Shown piece by piece: positions 17,062 through 26,654 of a DNA stretch of 64,000 nt. Numbering within the stretch: the stretch's first letter is position 1; each line of letters begins with the position of its first letter. Where the stretch lies: positions 1-64,000 of the forward strand of contig CAZELR010000008.1 of NCBI GenBank assembly GCA_964513075.1. Reading direction: 5' to 3'. Below the pieces are notes generated by a model, which was not told the origin of the DNA, did no database searches, and worked only from the letters and a program-made list of their open reading frames with translations. This stretch comes from DAOUBP01 sp964513075 (GTDB taxonomy: Bacteria; Chloroflexota; Anaerolineae; CG2-30-64-16). The position numbers and the translations under genes were made by a program.

Positions 17062-19170
17062 CTACGATGCATAGAAAATGCCTGCTTCCAGGCCAAAGCG
17101 CAGATACTCGTCCAACCGCACGCGCAGGTTAATCTCGCGCTGCGGCGCGTACAGATCGTGGAACGCGCCCATTTCCGACCCGTCCTCCGCACCCGTGCGA
17201 ATCTCGGGGGCGCAGCGCAGGCTCAGCTGGCCGTAGCCCGGATCGCCGAAACGTAATGATGTGAATAACGGCCGCACGCGCGCCGCAACCGCAGGCTGCA
17301 CCGCGTCAGCGGCCGCAGCCGGCTGGCACTTGTGCCGCCGCGGGGTGCGCGAGCCGGGCGGCACATAGGAAAAGCGCACACACCCGGCCTGGCGCTGACC
17401 CACGTGCACGGGATATTGCGGCGGTGCCGTGGGTGCGCCGTCGGGCAACCGGGCCAGGAAGATGCTGTTGGATGCCAGCGACAGCGTTCGGGCATGGACG
17501 CGGCCCACCAACGTGCTGTTCTCGACCGTCAGCTCACCGCCGCGGCCGCCCTCCGGCGCAGCGTAAGCCAAACCATCATCGGCCAACGCATCCACAATGC
17601 TGTTCTTGACGCTGGCGCGGGCGTCCTCGTGGATGCGCAGCGGGCCGACGATGCAGCTCTCGATCTCGACCGCTGTGCCCGCCGACTCGACCACCAGCGA
17701 CGGTGCGGTCAGATTCACCGGCTGGCCCTGCAGATCGAAGCTGAGACCGGGCGCCAACGTGCAATGGACCAGCTTCAGCCGGCCGAACTCGCCGGTGACC
17801 CGCAGCGTCCCGCCCGCAATCAACAGGCCGTTCAGCACGATTTCACTGCCTATGCCGCCGGAAAGGATCAGCTCACCGCCGAGGATCAGCGCCGGCCGGG
17901 CGCCGTTGCGAGCCCGCAGCTCCACCCGCTCTCCAGCCGCCACAACGATCGCCGGCGTCTCTTCGTAACGCCCGCTGTCCTGAATCTCCACGACGCCGGA
18001 CCCGATCGGCAGTGCGTCCTGGATCTTGCCCGGCATCGCGACCGCGGTGACCGGCTTGAGCGCCTCGTCGAAAGTGGCGCCGCGTTCATATTCGCCGCCG
18101 CCCATCTCGGCGCTGAAGCCGTAGTAGAAACTGACCAGCACAACTTCGGCAGGCGCCTCGGCGAACGCGATCCGGCCCAGCACCGGATCAACCGCCACCT
18201 TGCCCGCCGCAACCGGGGTGTGCGCCCAGGTCGTATTGCCATCAAGCGTTACATCGCGCAGGTCGCAGGCGACGATGGCCGCGATCGGCACTGCAACCGG
18301 ACTAGCGCTGGGGTCGAGCTGCCCATCCGCGCCCCGCGGGGCCAGCTCGATCAGGAAACTGAAGCCCTGGCCGTAGTAGGCATCCTTCTGACCCGCCAGC
18401 GTCCGCCGGCCAATCGGCTGCGGCACGTTGAGCGGCCCTGCCAGGCCAGCCTGGTCCGCCTCGGGAGCCGCCGCGTTGTACAGCGGTGCAGCCAGCCCCA
18501 GCGGGTGAAAGGTGAAACGCGTGGAATCCACGACACCCGCGGGCGAGCGGGTCAGCGCATGCTCCGCGATGCGCCAGAGGAAGAGGCCCACGTTCGGGAT
18601 GTTGTATCTGCCGCGGCGGCGGTTGATGTGCCGGACGTCGGCGGTGTGGGGCGTGATGTCGAACGGCGTATCCACGCGACGGTCATCCGCCATACCCAGC
18701 ATCTCACTCCAGCGCAAATCGGGTGCGTAGACGTTCTCCGGCCGGATGTGATTCATGTGCTGCGTGGTTGCTAATAGCCGGAAGAACTCCACCGCAGCCG
18801 CATCCCAACCCGTCACGTCGCGCGCCAACTGCTCCAGCATGGCCGCGGTGCCCTTGCGCCTCCGGTAGCCAATGGTATGAGCGACCTCGGCGCGCGGCGA
18901 GCCGATGGCGGCCGTCGCCGCATCAAGGATGCGGCGCATCCCTGATGCGGCGTGCAGCGAGCGATAGCCGATCAGATCGCCGATGTACGGCACGGCCCAG
19001 GCCGCGGCAGTCTCGATGAACTGATCATCGTAGAGCTGCGCCAGGTTCTCTTCCACCGCCGCCGCCTGCCCGGCTAACACGGCCAGCAGCGCCTTCAGCG
19101 GCTCGCCGCGCTCTGCATCGCGCGCCCGGTAGATCGCCGGCAACAACGCATAGAGGGTATCAGCATCCAT
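17062..19170 (-). CDS. Tail protein I-like baseplate protein with beta-helix region
   Basis: 702 aa. The N-terminus (LYALLPAIYRARDAERGEPL through DDQFIETAAAWAVPYIGDLI) is typical of P2 gpI-type tail proteins that connect the baseplate to fibres. The middle (about 400-570) has repeated short hydrophobic strands with Asn/Ser/Gly turns (ILSGGIGSEIVLNGLLIAGG, VVESAGTAVEIESCIVGPLR, ELTVENSTLVGRVHARTLSL) consistent with a right-handed parallel beta-helix, a fold used in receptor-binding fibres. Two functions may be fused: baseplate connector and fibre-like region. The start lies 1 nt past the preceding stop, which indicates translational coupling. No signal peptide. Confidence 0.8.
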   Translation of the reverse strand: MDADTLYALLPAIYRARDAERGEPLKALLAVLAGQAAAVEENLAQLYDDQFIETAAAWAVPYIGDLIGYRSLHAASGMRRILDAATAAIGSPRAEVAHTIGYRRRKGTAAMLEQLARDVTGWDAAAVEFFRLLATTQHMNHIRPENVYAPDLRWSEMLGMADDRRVDTPFDITPHTADVRHINRRRGRYNIPNVGLFLWRIAEHALTRSPAGVVDSTRFTFHPLGLAAPLYNAAAPEADQAGLAGPLNVPQPIGRRTLAGQKDAYYGQGFSFLIELAPRGADGQLDPSASPVAVPIAAIVACDLRDVTLDGNTTWAHTPVAAGKVAVDPVLGRIAFAEAPAEVVLVSFYYGFSAEMGGGEYERGATFDEALKPVTAVAMPGKIQDALPIGSGVVEIQDSGRYEETPAIVVAAGERVELRARNGARPALILGGELILSGGIGSEIVLNGLLIAGGTLRVTGEFGRLKLVHCTLAPGLSFDLQGQPVNLTAPSLVVESAGTAVEIESCIVGPLRIHEDARASVKNSIVDALADDGLAYAAPEGGRGGELTVENSTLVGRVHARTLSLASNSIFLARLPDGAPTAPPQYPVHVGQRQAGCVRFSYVPPGSRTPRRHKCQPAAAADAVQPAVAARVRPLFTSLRFGDPGYGQLSLRCAPEIRTGAEDGSEMGAFHDLYAPQREINLRVRLDEYLRFGLEAGIFYAS

Positions 19171-19171
19171 G

Positions 19172-21703
19172 TTATTTCACCGTTATGTCAATGTTAGCTG
19201 CATCCAGCGTCAACAGCTCGGCCGGAGCCACACCGAACACCGAGCCGGCCCGCGGGGCGAAGGCGGGCAGCCGCTCATGCAGCCCCGGTGTCTCGCCCAC
19301 GCGGTGAAGCGCATCGAGATCGACCCCAACCACGCCCGCCGCACCCTGCATCACAGCCAGCACTGCGCTCAGCGCCACGGGCTGGCCGAACTGCCGCGCA
19401 TCGAAGGAAAAAGCCGCCAGCAGCGCGTTGCGCACCGCCTGGTCCACCTTCGCGGCCAGATACTCAGAGCGCCGCGTAACCGTTGCCGTCAGGCTGAACT
19501 TCACCGCAGCATAGGTATGCACCCGCAGCGGCACATAGGGATCGCCTGCGGCGCGCAGCGCGGCCAGCAGATTGGCGTACGTCTGGCCTGTCTCATCGAC
19601 TGCGGCGCCGTCCGGTCCGGCCACGGTGACGAACACGCCTTGCCGCTGGCCGTCCCAGGTCCAGGTGGCCAACGCCTTGGCGATGCCGGGGAACGCGCGG
19701 GCGAAATCCTCGTAATCGCGCAGCGACACGACACGACCCAGCGTCAGAACGGTGAGCGGCGCGTTGCGCCGCGCATCGTCGCGCTCCTCCCGGTCCGCGC
19801 CGCCATCGGCCGGCAGCGGGTTGATCGCCTCCTTGAGGCCCAGCGGCCGCGACAGCAGCAGGCTGAGCTGACCGGCTTTCACGTTGCCCGCCGCGCCGAT
19901 CCCCTTGCGGTAGGTGGCGCGCACGTTTTCGCCGCCCGTGGGCAGGCGTGCGCCGGTCTTGCCGTCACCGAACTGCACCGTCACCTTCCCATCGTCCGCG
20001 GTCCGGGTCACATAGATGCGCTCGGCCGGCCCGCGGCCCAGGAACGCAGGCACCTCCTGCCACAGCAGATCGTTGACCCGCACCTGCAGCGAGCTGGCGA
20101 CCCCCTCCGCCGTCTGAGCCCCGGTGTACGTCAGAGGGACGCCTTTCAACGTGAACCGCTGATACGGCTGGCTTGCGTTACCGGCGCCCAGCACCTCGGC
20201 CACCGTTTCGCCGTGCGTGGCCAGTGCGACGTTGGCGTTGATCGTCACGGTGCGGCGGTCGAAGACTGTCTGCAGGTCGGTCTTGAAAGTCAGCGTGGTG
20301 ACTTCGCTCGCGGTGGCCACCTGATCGATAACGGCCAACTCGCTGATGCGCGGGGCGCCCGCTGGCTCGCCCAATCTCAAGCCGGACACGATGACCGCAC
20401 GACCGGCCGGCAGGGCGCCGTAGTCGCCGTTCAGCAGGATCGCGTTGGCCGGGAGCTCAGGGGCCAGCGGCTGCTCGGCCAGCGCCAGCGGCTCGCTCTG
20501 GGCATAGACAGCCATGTCACGCAGCCAAAACAGCGACCGCTCCCAATCGTGCAGCCAGGCGCTGTCCAACGTCAACTGGGTCGCGCGGCCGGTGATGCCG
20601 TAGTCCGCACGGGAGACGATGCGCAGGTTCTTGACCTGCAGCAGCAGATGCACCCGCCAATCAGGCAGCGGCGTGCGCCCCAAAGCCGCACCGAGCCAAT
20701 ACCACCAACGATCAAGCACGATCCAGCTATCTTTCTGCACCTGATCGTAGACCGCATCCAAGGTGAGCACCTGCTTGATCGGCTCGTTGAGGTCCCACTC
20801 ATCAGCCTTGTCGAGATCGGCGGGCTTGTCGGGATCCGGCTTTTTGGGTGCGTTGTGGCCGAAAGGCGCGGCCTTCGCGCGCAAAGCCCAAACGCCGGCC
20901 GAGATGCCCGCCGGTGCGACGTCCGGTGCGTAGGCAATCGGCTCCAGATCGACCTGGGTGCGACCGGCCATATCGGCGATGCCGGTCTCATTGAATGTCA
21001 CAGCAGCTACGCGGCGCAGGGCGTAGCGCAGGCTGCCGCCCTGGGACCCCACAACCAACAGCCGGTCGCCCGTCTTGAGGTTGGCAGCAGTTCCTCGCAG
21101 CCACAGTTGGTTCATGGTGGGCGAAAGCGTCTGCCCCGCGGTCTGACGCGGCTTTATCGCGTTCCAGGCCGGCCGCGCAACGATCTCCTCCACGGTCTCG
21201 AAGGTCTGGCTGGTCTCGCCGGGGCCGGGAATACTTTGCACGCGCACGCCTGCGGCCAGGGTGACCTCGGCTGGCGCGCCCGCGGTGCCGTCCAGGGTGA
21301 AAGCCAGCCGCGTGCTGGCCGCCACGCCGGGGCGCAACTCGTAGCCGATCAATCGCGCCAGGTGCAGCAGCGACTGCCGCTCGGTGGCCGTCCGCAGATA
21401 CGACTCGTTGGCAATGCGTTCCTGGTAAAAGGTCAGCACATCCAACGCGGTCGCCCACGCATCCGCCAACGCCACGCTGAAATCGTCGGGCTCGCGCGTT
21501 TGCAGCGCGGCCAGCGCCGCGTTCGGCGTCGCCGAGAGGGCCGCCAACATGCTGCGATTAAAGCTGGCATGCTGCCCAATACGGTACGCCACCGCCGACA
21601 GGCCGGGGCGGTTGTCCACCACGGCAGGAGTCTCGGCGGTCACGCCCGCGCAGCACCCGCAATCGTCCAGAGAACGCAGACTCGGATCCAGGCTCAAGCT
21701 CAT
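19172..21703 (-). CDS. Baseplate J-like assembly protein (Afp12-like)
   Basis: 843 aa. Structural component of the contractile baseplate (T4 gp6/P2 gpJ relatives). Diagnostic segments: the N-terminal PGLSAVAYRIGQHASFNRSM, LDVLTFYQERIANESYLRTA, the C-terminal VRATYRKGIGAAGNVKAGQL, and the hallmark NPLPADGGADREERDDARR followed by VSLRDYEDFARAFPGIAKA. These are shared with the next gene upstream, which suggests a paralogous pair like Afp11/Afp12. No signal peptide. One base separates it from the upstream stop. The opposite strand carries a very long open frame that I regard as a codon-bias shadow. Confidence 0.9.
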   Translation of the reverse strand: MSLSLDPSLRSLDDCGCCAGVTAETPAVVDNRPGLSAVAYRIGQHASFNRSMLAALSATPNAALAALQTREPDDFSVALADAWATALDVLTFYQERIANESYLRTATERQSLLHLARLIGYELRPGVAASTRLAFTLDGTAGAPAEVTLAAGVRVQSIPGPGETSQTFETVEEIVARPAWNAIKPRQTAGQTLSPTMNQLWLRGTAANLKTGDRLLVVGSQGGSLRYALRRVAAVTFNETGIADMAGRTQVDLEPIAYAPDVAPAGISAGVWALRAKAAPFGHNAPKKPDPDKPADLDKADEWDLNEPIKQVLTLDAVYDQVQKDSWIVLDRWWYWLGAALGRTPLPDWRVHLLLQVKNLRIVSRADYGITGRATQLTLDSAWLHDWERSLFWLRDMAVYAQSEPLALAEQPLAPELPANAILLNGDYGALPAGRAVIVSGLRLGEPAGAPRISELAVIDQVATASEVTTLTFKTDLQTVFDRRTVTINANVALATHGETVAEVLGAGNASQPYQRFTLKGVPLTYTGAQTAEGVASSLQVRVNDLLWQEVPAFLGRGPAERIYVTRTADDGKVTVQFGDGKTGARLPTGGENVRATYRKGIGAAGNVKAGQLSLLLSRPLGLKEAINPLPADGGADREERDDARRNAPLTVLTLGRVVSLRDYEDFARAFPGIAKALATWTWDGQRQGVFVTVAGPDGAAVDETGQTYANLLAALRAAGDPYVPLRVHTYAAVKFSLTATVTRRSEYLAAKVDQAVRNALLAAFSFDARQFGQPVALSAVLAVMQGAAGVVGVDLDALHRVGETPGLHERLPAFAPRAGSVFGVAPAELLTLDAANIDITVK

Positions 21704-21704
21704 C

Positions 21705-24305
21705 TCACTTCCCGCCTTCCATGATCAACTCGCACACCCCGCGCTCCGGGAAGCTGGGATCATTATCCAGCCGGGGGATCTCCGTGGCCGCAAAGACCAA
21801 CTTGCCGTCTGCGGGCACATCAGGACCAGGCCGGCCCCGGCGCTTGAAGCGCACCACCTCAACCGAAGCCACCCCGGCCACCGCCTGCGCGGCAGCATAG
21901 ATTGCGCTCAGGTACAGGGTCTGGCCGAAAGTGAAGTTATCAGGATGAAAGAGGCCTCGACGGTCATCGGGAAACATCCGCTTGGAAAACACCTGCAACA
22001 GCGCACGCTTAACGTCGCTGCGGAAATGATCCGGCGCAACACAGATGCGCAGCGCCAGCTCCAGCGCCACCGGCCGCGGCGCGTCGACTTCGACGTCCTG
22101 CCCGGCCATGCGGTACGGCTCGACCCAACGGCGCAGGCCGGTCTCGTAGGCCGCGTCAACCGGCGCGCCGCCCAAGCGATCGGCCGTGATAAAGACCGTG
22201 CGCCAACTGCCCGTCCAGCGTAGCGAGGCCGCGGCTTGCTGAACGCCCGGATATTGGCCCGCAACGCTCGCGTAATCGGCCGGGGTTACGGCCCGCTGCT
22301 GCGTCTTGAAGGCCACCGGCGCGGCCTGGCGCACCTCCTCGCTCGTCTCCGGCTCGAGCCCGCCGGCCGCGGGCAGCGGATTGCGGATACTCTCGATCGC
22401 GGCGGAGGCCGTTTGAGCGACCACGAAATGATACAGTGCCTCGGCGCCCACGTTCCCCGCGCCGCCGTTCCCCACACGATAGTCGGCGCTGAATGCCGTG
22501 GCCGCATCCGGCCGCCGGCCGTTGACATCATCACCAAAGCGGAGCGTTGCACGTCCATCGTGCTCGATCTCGACCACGAAGGCGCGATCATCCGCCTTGC
22601 TGTTGAGCAGATCGCGTGCCGGCTCCCAGGGAAGCGTCATGTTACGATAGCTGCCCTGCAATTTGATGGACGGCAGCGACAGCGCCAACGCCGGCGCCAG
22701 CGAAGCTGCCGCCGGGGCGGAGGCCACATACCGCGTCGCGTGCGTCAACGGCTGCTGGCTCAGCGTAGGATGGAAGCGAGGCGGCAGGGGAACGCGTCCC
22801 GCCGGACTCTCGGCGCACCGGCCGCCTGTCCCCTGAGAAGCCAGGAACAGTGTGGGCGCCGGAACAGTGCCCAGCGCCTCGCCGGTGATGGTGCGGCCGT
22901 GATCGGCCAGGACGATGTTGCCCAGCGCCATGCTTACGTTTTCCACCGGATGCCTGCCGTGCTCGGCATCGGTGATTGCGGAGACGCACAACGGGAACGC
23001 AAGCGCGTCCTCGGCGGCCCAAGCAATCTCGACGATCGGCTCATCTGTCAGCGGATCGGTCACAGCCGGCGCAGCCACGCGCGTCTCCACACCGTCGACG
23101 ATCTGAAGGTCGGCCTCAGGAGTGACGGCTGTCAACCGCACCGCCTGCCGATGGGCCCGGTCAGCGTCGGCCGGGCTGCCAGTAGCCGGCCCGGTCCGCT
23201 CCTCAAAGATCAATACGTCGCCGGCCCGCAGCCGCAGCCGCCGTCCAGGGTCATCGCGCAAAGTAGCCCGAGTGGCGCCCTTGGGCAGGCAGCACTGCGC
23301 TTCGCCCCAGGTATAGAGCGGGATCTCGTTGTGCGCGGGGCACAGCCAAACGTCGTGCAGCGGCTCGAAGACTTCAGGGGTGTGCTCGCGCAGCACCGCC
23401 GGCAGCTCCGCCGCTGCGATCTGCCGCGCCGGCAGATGCCCTGCTTGCAGATGCCCTGCTTGCAGGGGCCGCGTCAAAAAGCGAGTGCGTACGCCGGTTC
23501 CGGGATCGACTTTCGACAGGAGCAAGCCCTCGGCCGGCGCGGTAACCTGATCCAAATGCACGTGCACCCACGCCCGCGCGTTGCGGCCATCGTGCATGAG
23601 GTAATCCACCAGGCGGGCGTGCCGGCGCACGGAGACACGCTTGCGCGCAGTGCCCAGGTAGGCCTCAGTAGCGATGGCGTCCTGCTGGTAGCTCAGGTGG
23701 TCGGCGACATAGGCCAGCACCTCGACGAGCGCCACGCCCAGGTCGGCGGGGTTGCGCTCGCGCCAATCCGGCATCAGTGCGCTCAGCCGGTCGAGCATCA
23801 GCCGGCGGAAGCTGGCGTAGTCTTTCGCCAGATAGTCAATCTCCGCCTGAAGCAGCGTTGCGGGCGGGCAGATGGCTTCGGGCTTGCAATCGAACTCGTT
23901 CTCGCATTCGACCTTGAACGAGAAGTCCACCGCAGACAGGAGCGGATCGAAACCATCAGGCCGGCCCGGATCGGTGGCCGAACGGGTCAGGCGAAGGGTG
24001 TAGGTCGAGAAGTCACCCGGCTGGTCGACCTCAACCACGAGCACCAACGGATCGGACGCATCGACTGCGGCTTTAAGCGCATGCACATCCCGGATGCGAT
24101 CGCCGCCCTCGACGCGTATATTTCCTTCCGTAAGCGCGGCCACCCCGTCAGCCTTTAGAAAATGGACGAACAGGGTGCGCTGACGCCCGGCCAAGGGCAG
24201 CTCTGGCCCATCGTGCACTTCGAGGAAGTCGATCCCGTTGAGCCCGGCCTTCTTCCGAACGGCCGCCCGGCGCTTCTCATCGCAGCAAAAGTAAACCGTG
24301 CTCAT
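21705..24305 (-). CDS. Baseplate J-like assembly protein (Afp11-like)
   Basis: 866 aa with start ATG at 24305 (MSTVYFCCDEKRRAAVRKK), overlapping the gp25 stop as ATGA; a longer frame to 24428 would lie inside gp25. Hallmarks: LLQAEIDYLAKDYASFRRLM, DLGVALVEVLAYVADHLSYQ, AIATEAYLGTARKRVSVRRH and NPLPAAGGLEPETSEEVRQ followed by RAVTPADYASVAGQYPGVQ, as in the putative baseplate assembly proteins of eCIS and phage-like loci. An in-frame 15-bp tandem duplication near 23440-23470 encodes LQAGHLQAGHL. Pairs with the following gene to build the wedge ring. Confidence 0.9.
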   Translation of the reverse strand: MSTVYFCCDEKRRAAVRKKAGLNGIDFLEVHDGPELPLAGRQRTLFVHFLKADGVAALTEGNIRVEGGDRIRDVHALKAAVDASDPLVLVVEVDQPGDFSTYTLRLTRSATDPGRPDGFDPLLSAVDFSFKVECENEFDCKPEAICPPATLLQAEIDYLAKDYASFRRLMLDRLSALMPDWRERNPADLGVALVEVLAYVADHLSYQQDAIATEAYLGTARKRVSVRRHARLVDYLMHDGRNARAWVHVHLDQVTAPAEGLLLSKVDPGTGVRTRFLTRPLQAGHLQAGHLPARQIAAAELPAVLREHTPEVFEPLHDVWLCPAHNEIPLYTWGEAQCCLPKGATRATLRDDPGRRLRLRAGDVLIFEERTGPATGSPADADRAHRQAVRLTAVTPEADLQIVDGVETRVAAPAVTDPLTDEPIVEIAWAAEDALAFPLCVSAITDAEHGRHPVENVSMALGNIVLADHGRTITGEALGTVPAPTLFLASQGTGGRCAESPAGRVPLPPRFHPTLSQQPLTHATRYVASAPAAASLAPALALSLPSIKLQGSYRNMTLPWEPARDLLNSKADDRAFVVEIEHDGRATLRFGDDVNGRRPDAATAFSADYRVGNGGAGNVGAEALYHFVVAQTASAAIESIRNPLPAAGGLEPETSEEVRQAAPVAFKTQQRAVTPADYASVAGQYPGVQQAAASLRWTGSWRTVFITADRLGGAPVDAAYETGLRRWVEPYRMAGQDVEVDAPRPVALELALRICVAPDHFRSDVKRALLQVFSKRMFPDDRRGLFHPDNFTFGQTLYLSAIYAAAQAVAGVASVEVVRFKRRGRPGPDVPADGKLVFAATEIPRLDNDPSFPERGVCELIMEGGK

Positions 24306-24652
24306 CGCGCAAACTCCGCAAGCTGGCGTTGTCCCGTCCGCTTGACCACATACTGCACTGCCACCCGCAACTGGCTCTCGAACGCCTCCACCTGCACCCC
24401 TTCGACCGCGATAACATCGCCGAGCCACTGCTGGAGGCTGCCCTGGACGATGAATTGGGTGGCCGCGGCCAGCTCGGTGCTGTTGGGCGCAAACACCAGG
24501 CTCAACAAGCCGCAGCCGAAGTCGGGGCGATTCACCCGTTCGCCCGGCGAGGTGAAGAGCACCTGCTCGATCATGTCGCGGATGTGCGGGTCAGTCTCGG
24601 TGGCTGCGGTGCGGCCACGGCCGTCAATCTGATACGGATAATCGAGTTGCAT
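24302..24652 (-). CDS. Baseplate wedge protein, GPW/gp25 family (Afp9-like)
   Basis: 116 aa, the normal length for gp25-like proteins, which link the baseplate wedge to the first sheath ring. Family core: TDPHIRDMIEQVLFTSPGER, VNRPDFGCGLLSLVF (the Arg-Pro-x-Phe-Gly motif), and the helical AAATQFIVQGSLQQWLGDVI before EGVQVE. The stop overlaps the next start by 4 nt (ATGA). Three nt separate it from the PAAR-like gene upstream. Confidence 0.92.
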   Translation of the reverse strand: MQLDYPYQIDGRGRTAATETDPHIRDMIEQVLFTSPGERVNRPDFGCGLLSLVFAPNSTELAAATQFIVQGSLQQWLGDVIAVEGVQVEAFESQLRVAVQYVVKRTGQRQLAEFAR

Positions 24653-24655
24653 GGC

Positions 24656-24976
24656 TCACATCCCCGTTACGCGCATCTGCGCGGCGACGATCATCAACGG
24701 CATGCCGTTAGGCGCGCAGATCGCCTGGCTGTCCATCAGCAGCAGCGGCTGGCCGTTCGAGGTGACCCGCGTCGCCGCGGAGACCCACTGCGCCGTGATG
24801 CATGGGCTGGGTGCGCCGCCAGCGTTGAAGACGCAGCCGGCCACCACGTATGGCGCAGCCATCGTCACCGTGGGCATGCCGCCCACCAGCACCCGCGGGT
24901 TCGGCACAGTCGGTTGGGCCTGGCCGGCGTGCGCACACAATACGGTGGCGCCGACGTGAAGCAATGGACCTGGCAT
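24656..24976 (-). CDS. PAAR-like spike-tip protein (Afp10-like)
   Basis: 106 aa, rich in Pro/Ala/Gly/Val with repeated short strands, Cys and His in MPGPLLHVGATVLCAHAGQA, GGMPTVTMAAPYVVAGCVF and SQAICAPNGMPLMIVAAQMR. This pattern fits the PAAR-type cone that caps the spike and coordinates a metal with His/Cys. Position between the gpV spike gene and gp25 matches Afp8-Afp10-Afp9 content. Sequence divergence from classical PAAR makes the call partly contextual. Confidence 0.75.
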   Translation of the reverse strand: MPGPLLHVGATVLCAHAGQAQPTVPNPRVLVGGMPTVTMAAPYVVAGCVFNAGGAPSPCITAQWVSAATRVTSNGQPLLLMDSQAICAPNGMPLMIVAAQMRVTGM

Positions 24977-24977
24977 A

Positions 24978-25496
24978 TCACACCACCACCAGCGCGCCCT
25001 GGTTGATCGTCACCGTGGGTCCGACCATCATGATGGACGCGCCCTTGCCGTTCTGGATATAGATGCCGCTGTCGTTCACAACGATCATCGCGCCGGTCAG
25101 GGTCTTCAGCACGATCCCCCCACTGACCGGGGTCGGCGCGGAGTCGCTGAGCAGCAGCGTGTTCTGGGCCGTGGTCTGCAAGACAACGTTCTGGCCCGGC
25201 GGCATCGCGGGCGGCACCAGGGCCAGCGCGGGCACCTCGGCCATGGATCCCCAAAATCCGCCCACCCAGATCGGATAGTCAGGATCGCCGCGCTCGAACT
25301 CGACCCACACCCCGGACCCGATCGGCGGCGTCATGAACGCGCCCGCCTGCACGCCTGCATACGGCACGCACGGCATCGCCCAAGTGGCTGGGATCAGATT
25401 GACATCCGAAACGCTGACCTGGATGCGCCCGATCTGCAGCGGATCGATGTTATTGACCACCGTCCCGCGGTACTTGCCATAGAATTTCTCGTTCAT
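24978..25496 (-). CDS. gpV/gp5-like spike protein (Afp8 C-part-like)
   Basis: 172 aa. Has the OB-fold start of baseplate assembly protein V/VgrG gp5-like proteins: NEKFYGKYRGTVVNNIDPLQ, IGRIQVSVSDVN, then PPIGSGVWVEFERGDPDYPI and WVGGFWGS. The C-terminal beta-helical spike segment (VLQTTAQNTLLLSDSAPTP, NGKGASIMMVGPTVTINQG) is short. In Afp and T6SS VgrG the hub and spike are fused in one chain; here the hub is the separate upstream gene. AGGA lies upstream of the ATG at 25496. No C-terminal effector extension is seen. Confidence 0.9.
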   Translation of the reverse strand: MNEKFYGKYRGTVVNNIDPLQIGRIQVSVSDVNLIPATWAMPCVPYAGVQAGAFMTPPIGSGVWVEFERGDPDYPIWVGGFWGSMAEVPALALVPPAMPPGQNVVLQTTAQNTLLLSDSAPTPVSGGIVLKTLTGAMIVVNDSGIYIQNGKGASIMMVGPTVTINQGALVVV

Positions 25497-25516
25497 AGGT
25501 TTGTCCTATAACTCTC

Positions 25517-26647
25517 TCATGCCGGCACAACCGGCACGGTCGAAATCAGCCCGTTCCGCACCAACGTAAAACTCTGCTTGTACTCCCCGCGCTTGATCGT
25601 GTGCGTCACGCCCTTGACGTAGTACAGTCCATCGAACGCCGTGCCCGCGCCGCGCACGCCCACAAGCTGCCGTGCCTTGAGCACCCGGCCGTAGCGCAGC
25701 ACATCCAGCGACCCGCTGCCGGTCACCGCATCGGATGAACGCGAGGCCCGTGTCAGCCCGAACACGGCCGCCCGGATCGGCGACAGGTGCGCCGTGTCAT
25801 GCAGCGGCTCGATATTCTTCGGTATAGGCGGCACCAGGCCCAGCGGCGGGTTGAGCAGCGACACGTCCGGAATCGGGATCGGAATCGGCGCCTTGGTCAG
25901 TTGGTTGTGGATGAACACCACCGGCAGCGTCGCCCGCTCATTGCTGAAGGTAAAGCTGAGTGACTCCACGTTGGTCAGCGCGTCCATGTTGTAGTTGAGC
26001 GCCGGCTGCGGCAGACCGACCCGCACCTCGGGCCCCCAATATGCGACGCTCATGCCTGGCAGCGGGCCAAAATTCAGATAGAAACTGTAGCCCACCTCTT
26101 CAGCCAGTTGCTTAATGTATGGCAGGTCCTTCCCGCGGTGGGCCGGGATACGCTCCACCGGAATCGGCACATCCATCAGCACCGGCGGGATCACCATCGG
26201 CACAATCCCGAAGACCGCGTACTTGGCCAGGATCAACGCCACGCGGGCGAACTCGGGCATGGCCGGATAAGGGATGCCGCTGAAATCGATGGCATCCATC
26301 ACCGCAGTCAGGTCTTTGCCCTTGATCCGCAAGCTGAAGTGATCGGGATCGCTACCCGGCCCCACTTCGTGCTGGGTCATCACGCCATCCATAAGCACTT
26401 CCGGCGTCCCGTTGACCGTGGCCGCGATCACCACGCGCACCAGCGGGATAGAAGCGCCGCCGGAGAGCAGAAAGACCGTCTGCAGCGGTGAGTTCTTGCC
26501 CAGGTCGAAGCTCAGCTCGAAGCCGCTGGTCGTCTCGCCCGAGGTCGTCATGACCTGGATTTCGGTCAACGCGTCCAGCATTTCCTGCGGCGCCGGCGCC
26601 GGCACCGCCGGCCCGATCATCAACGTGAGGTTGATACCCTTGAGCAT
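25517..26647 (-). CDS. gpD/gp27-like hub protein (late control D-like)
   Basis: 376 aa from the ATG at 26647 (MLKGINLTLMIGPAVPAP); a longer start at 26704 would overlap the LysM gene. The pattern matches gpD/gp27-like tail hub domains: GETTSGFELSFDLGKNSPLQ, PLVRVVIAATVNGTPEVLMD, GPGSDPDHFSLRIKGKDLTA, the typical PAHRGKDLPYIKQLAEEVGY and the C-terminal GTAFDGLYYVKGVTHTIKRG. It forms the central hub between tube and spike. Gap of 7 nt to the LysM stop and 20 nt to the spike gene. Confidence 0.85.
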   Translation of the reverse strand: MLKGINLTLMIGPAVPAPAPQEMLDALTEIQVMTTSGETTSGFELSFDLGKNSPLQTVFLLSGGASIPLVRVVIAATVNGTPEVLMDGVMTQHEVGPGSDPDHFSLRIKGKDLTAVMDAIDFSGIPYPAMPEFARVALILAKYAVFGIVPMVIPPVLMDVPIPVERIPAHRGKDLPYIKQLAEEVGYSFYLNFGPLPGMSVAYWGPEVRVGLPQPALNYNMDALTNVESLSFTFSNERATLPVVFIHNQLTKAPIPIPIPDVSLLNPPLGLVPPIPKNIEPLHDTAHLSPIRAAVFGLTRASRSSDAVTGSGSLDVLRYGRVLKARQLVGVRGAGTAFDGLYYVKGVTHTIKRGEYKQSFTLVRNGLISTVPVVPA

Positions 26648-26654
26648 AATCGGC

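Noticed and set aside
19169..24158. Very long plus-strand open frames (851 and 640 codons) opposite the baseplate genes
   Set aside because: They are antisense to strongly recognisable baseplate genes, have Arg/Gln/His-rich low-homology composition and no ribosome-binding site; typical GC-rich codon-bias shadows.
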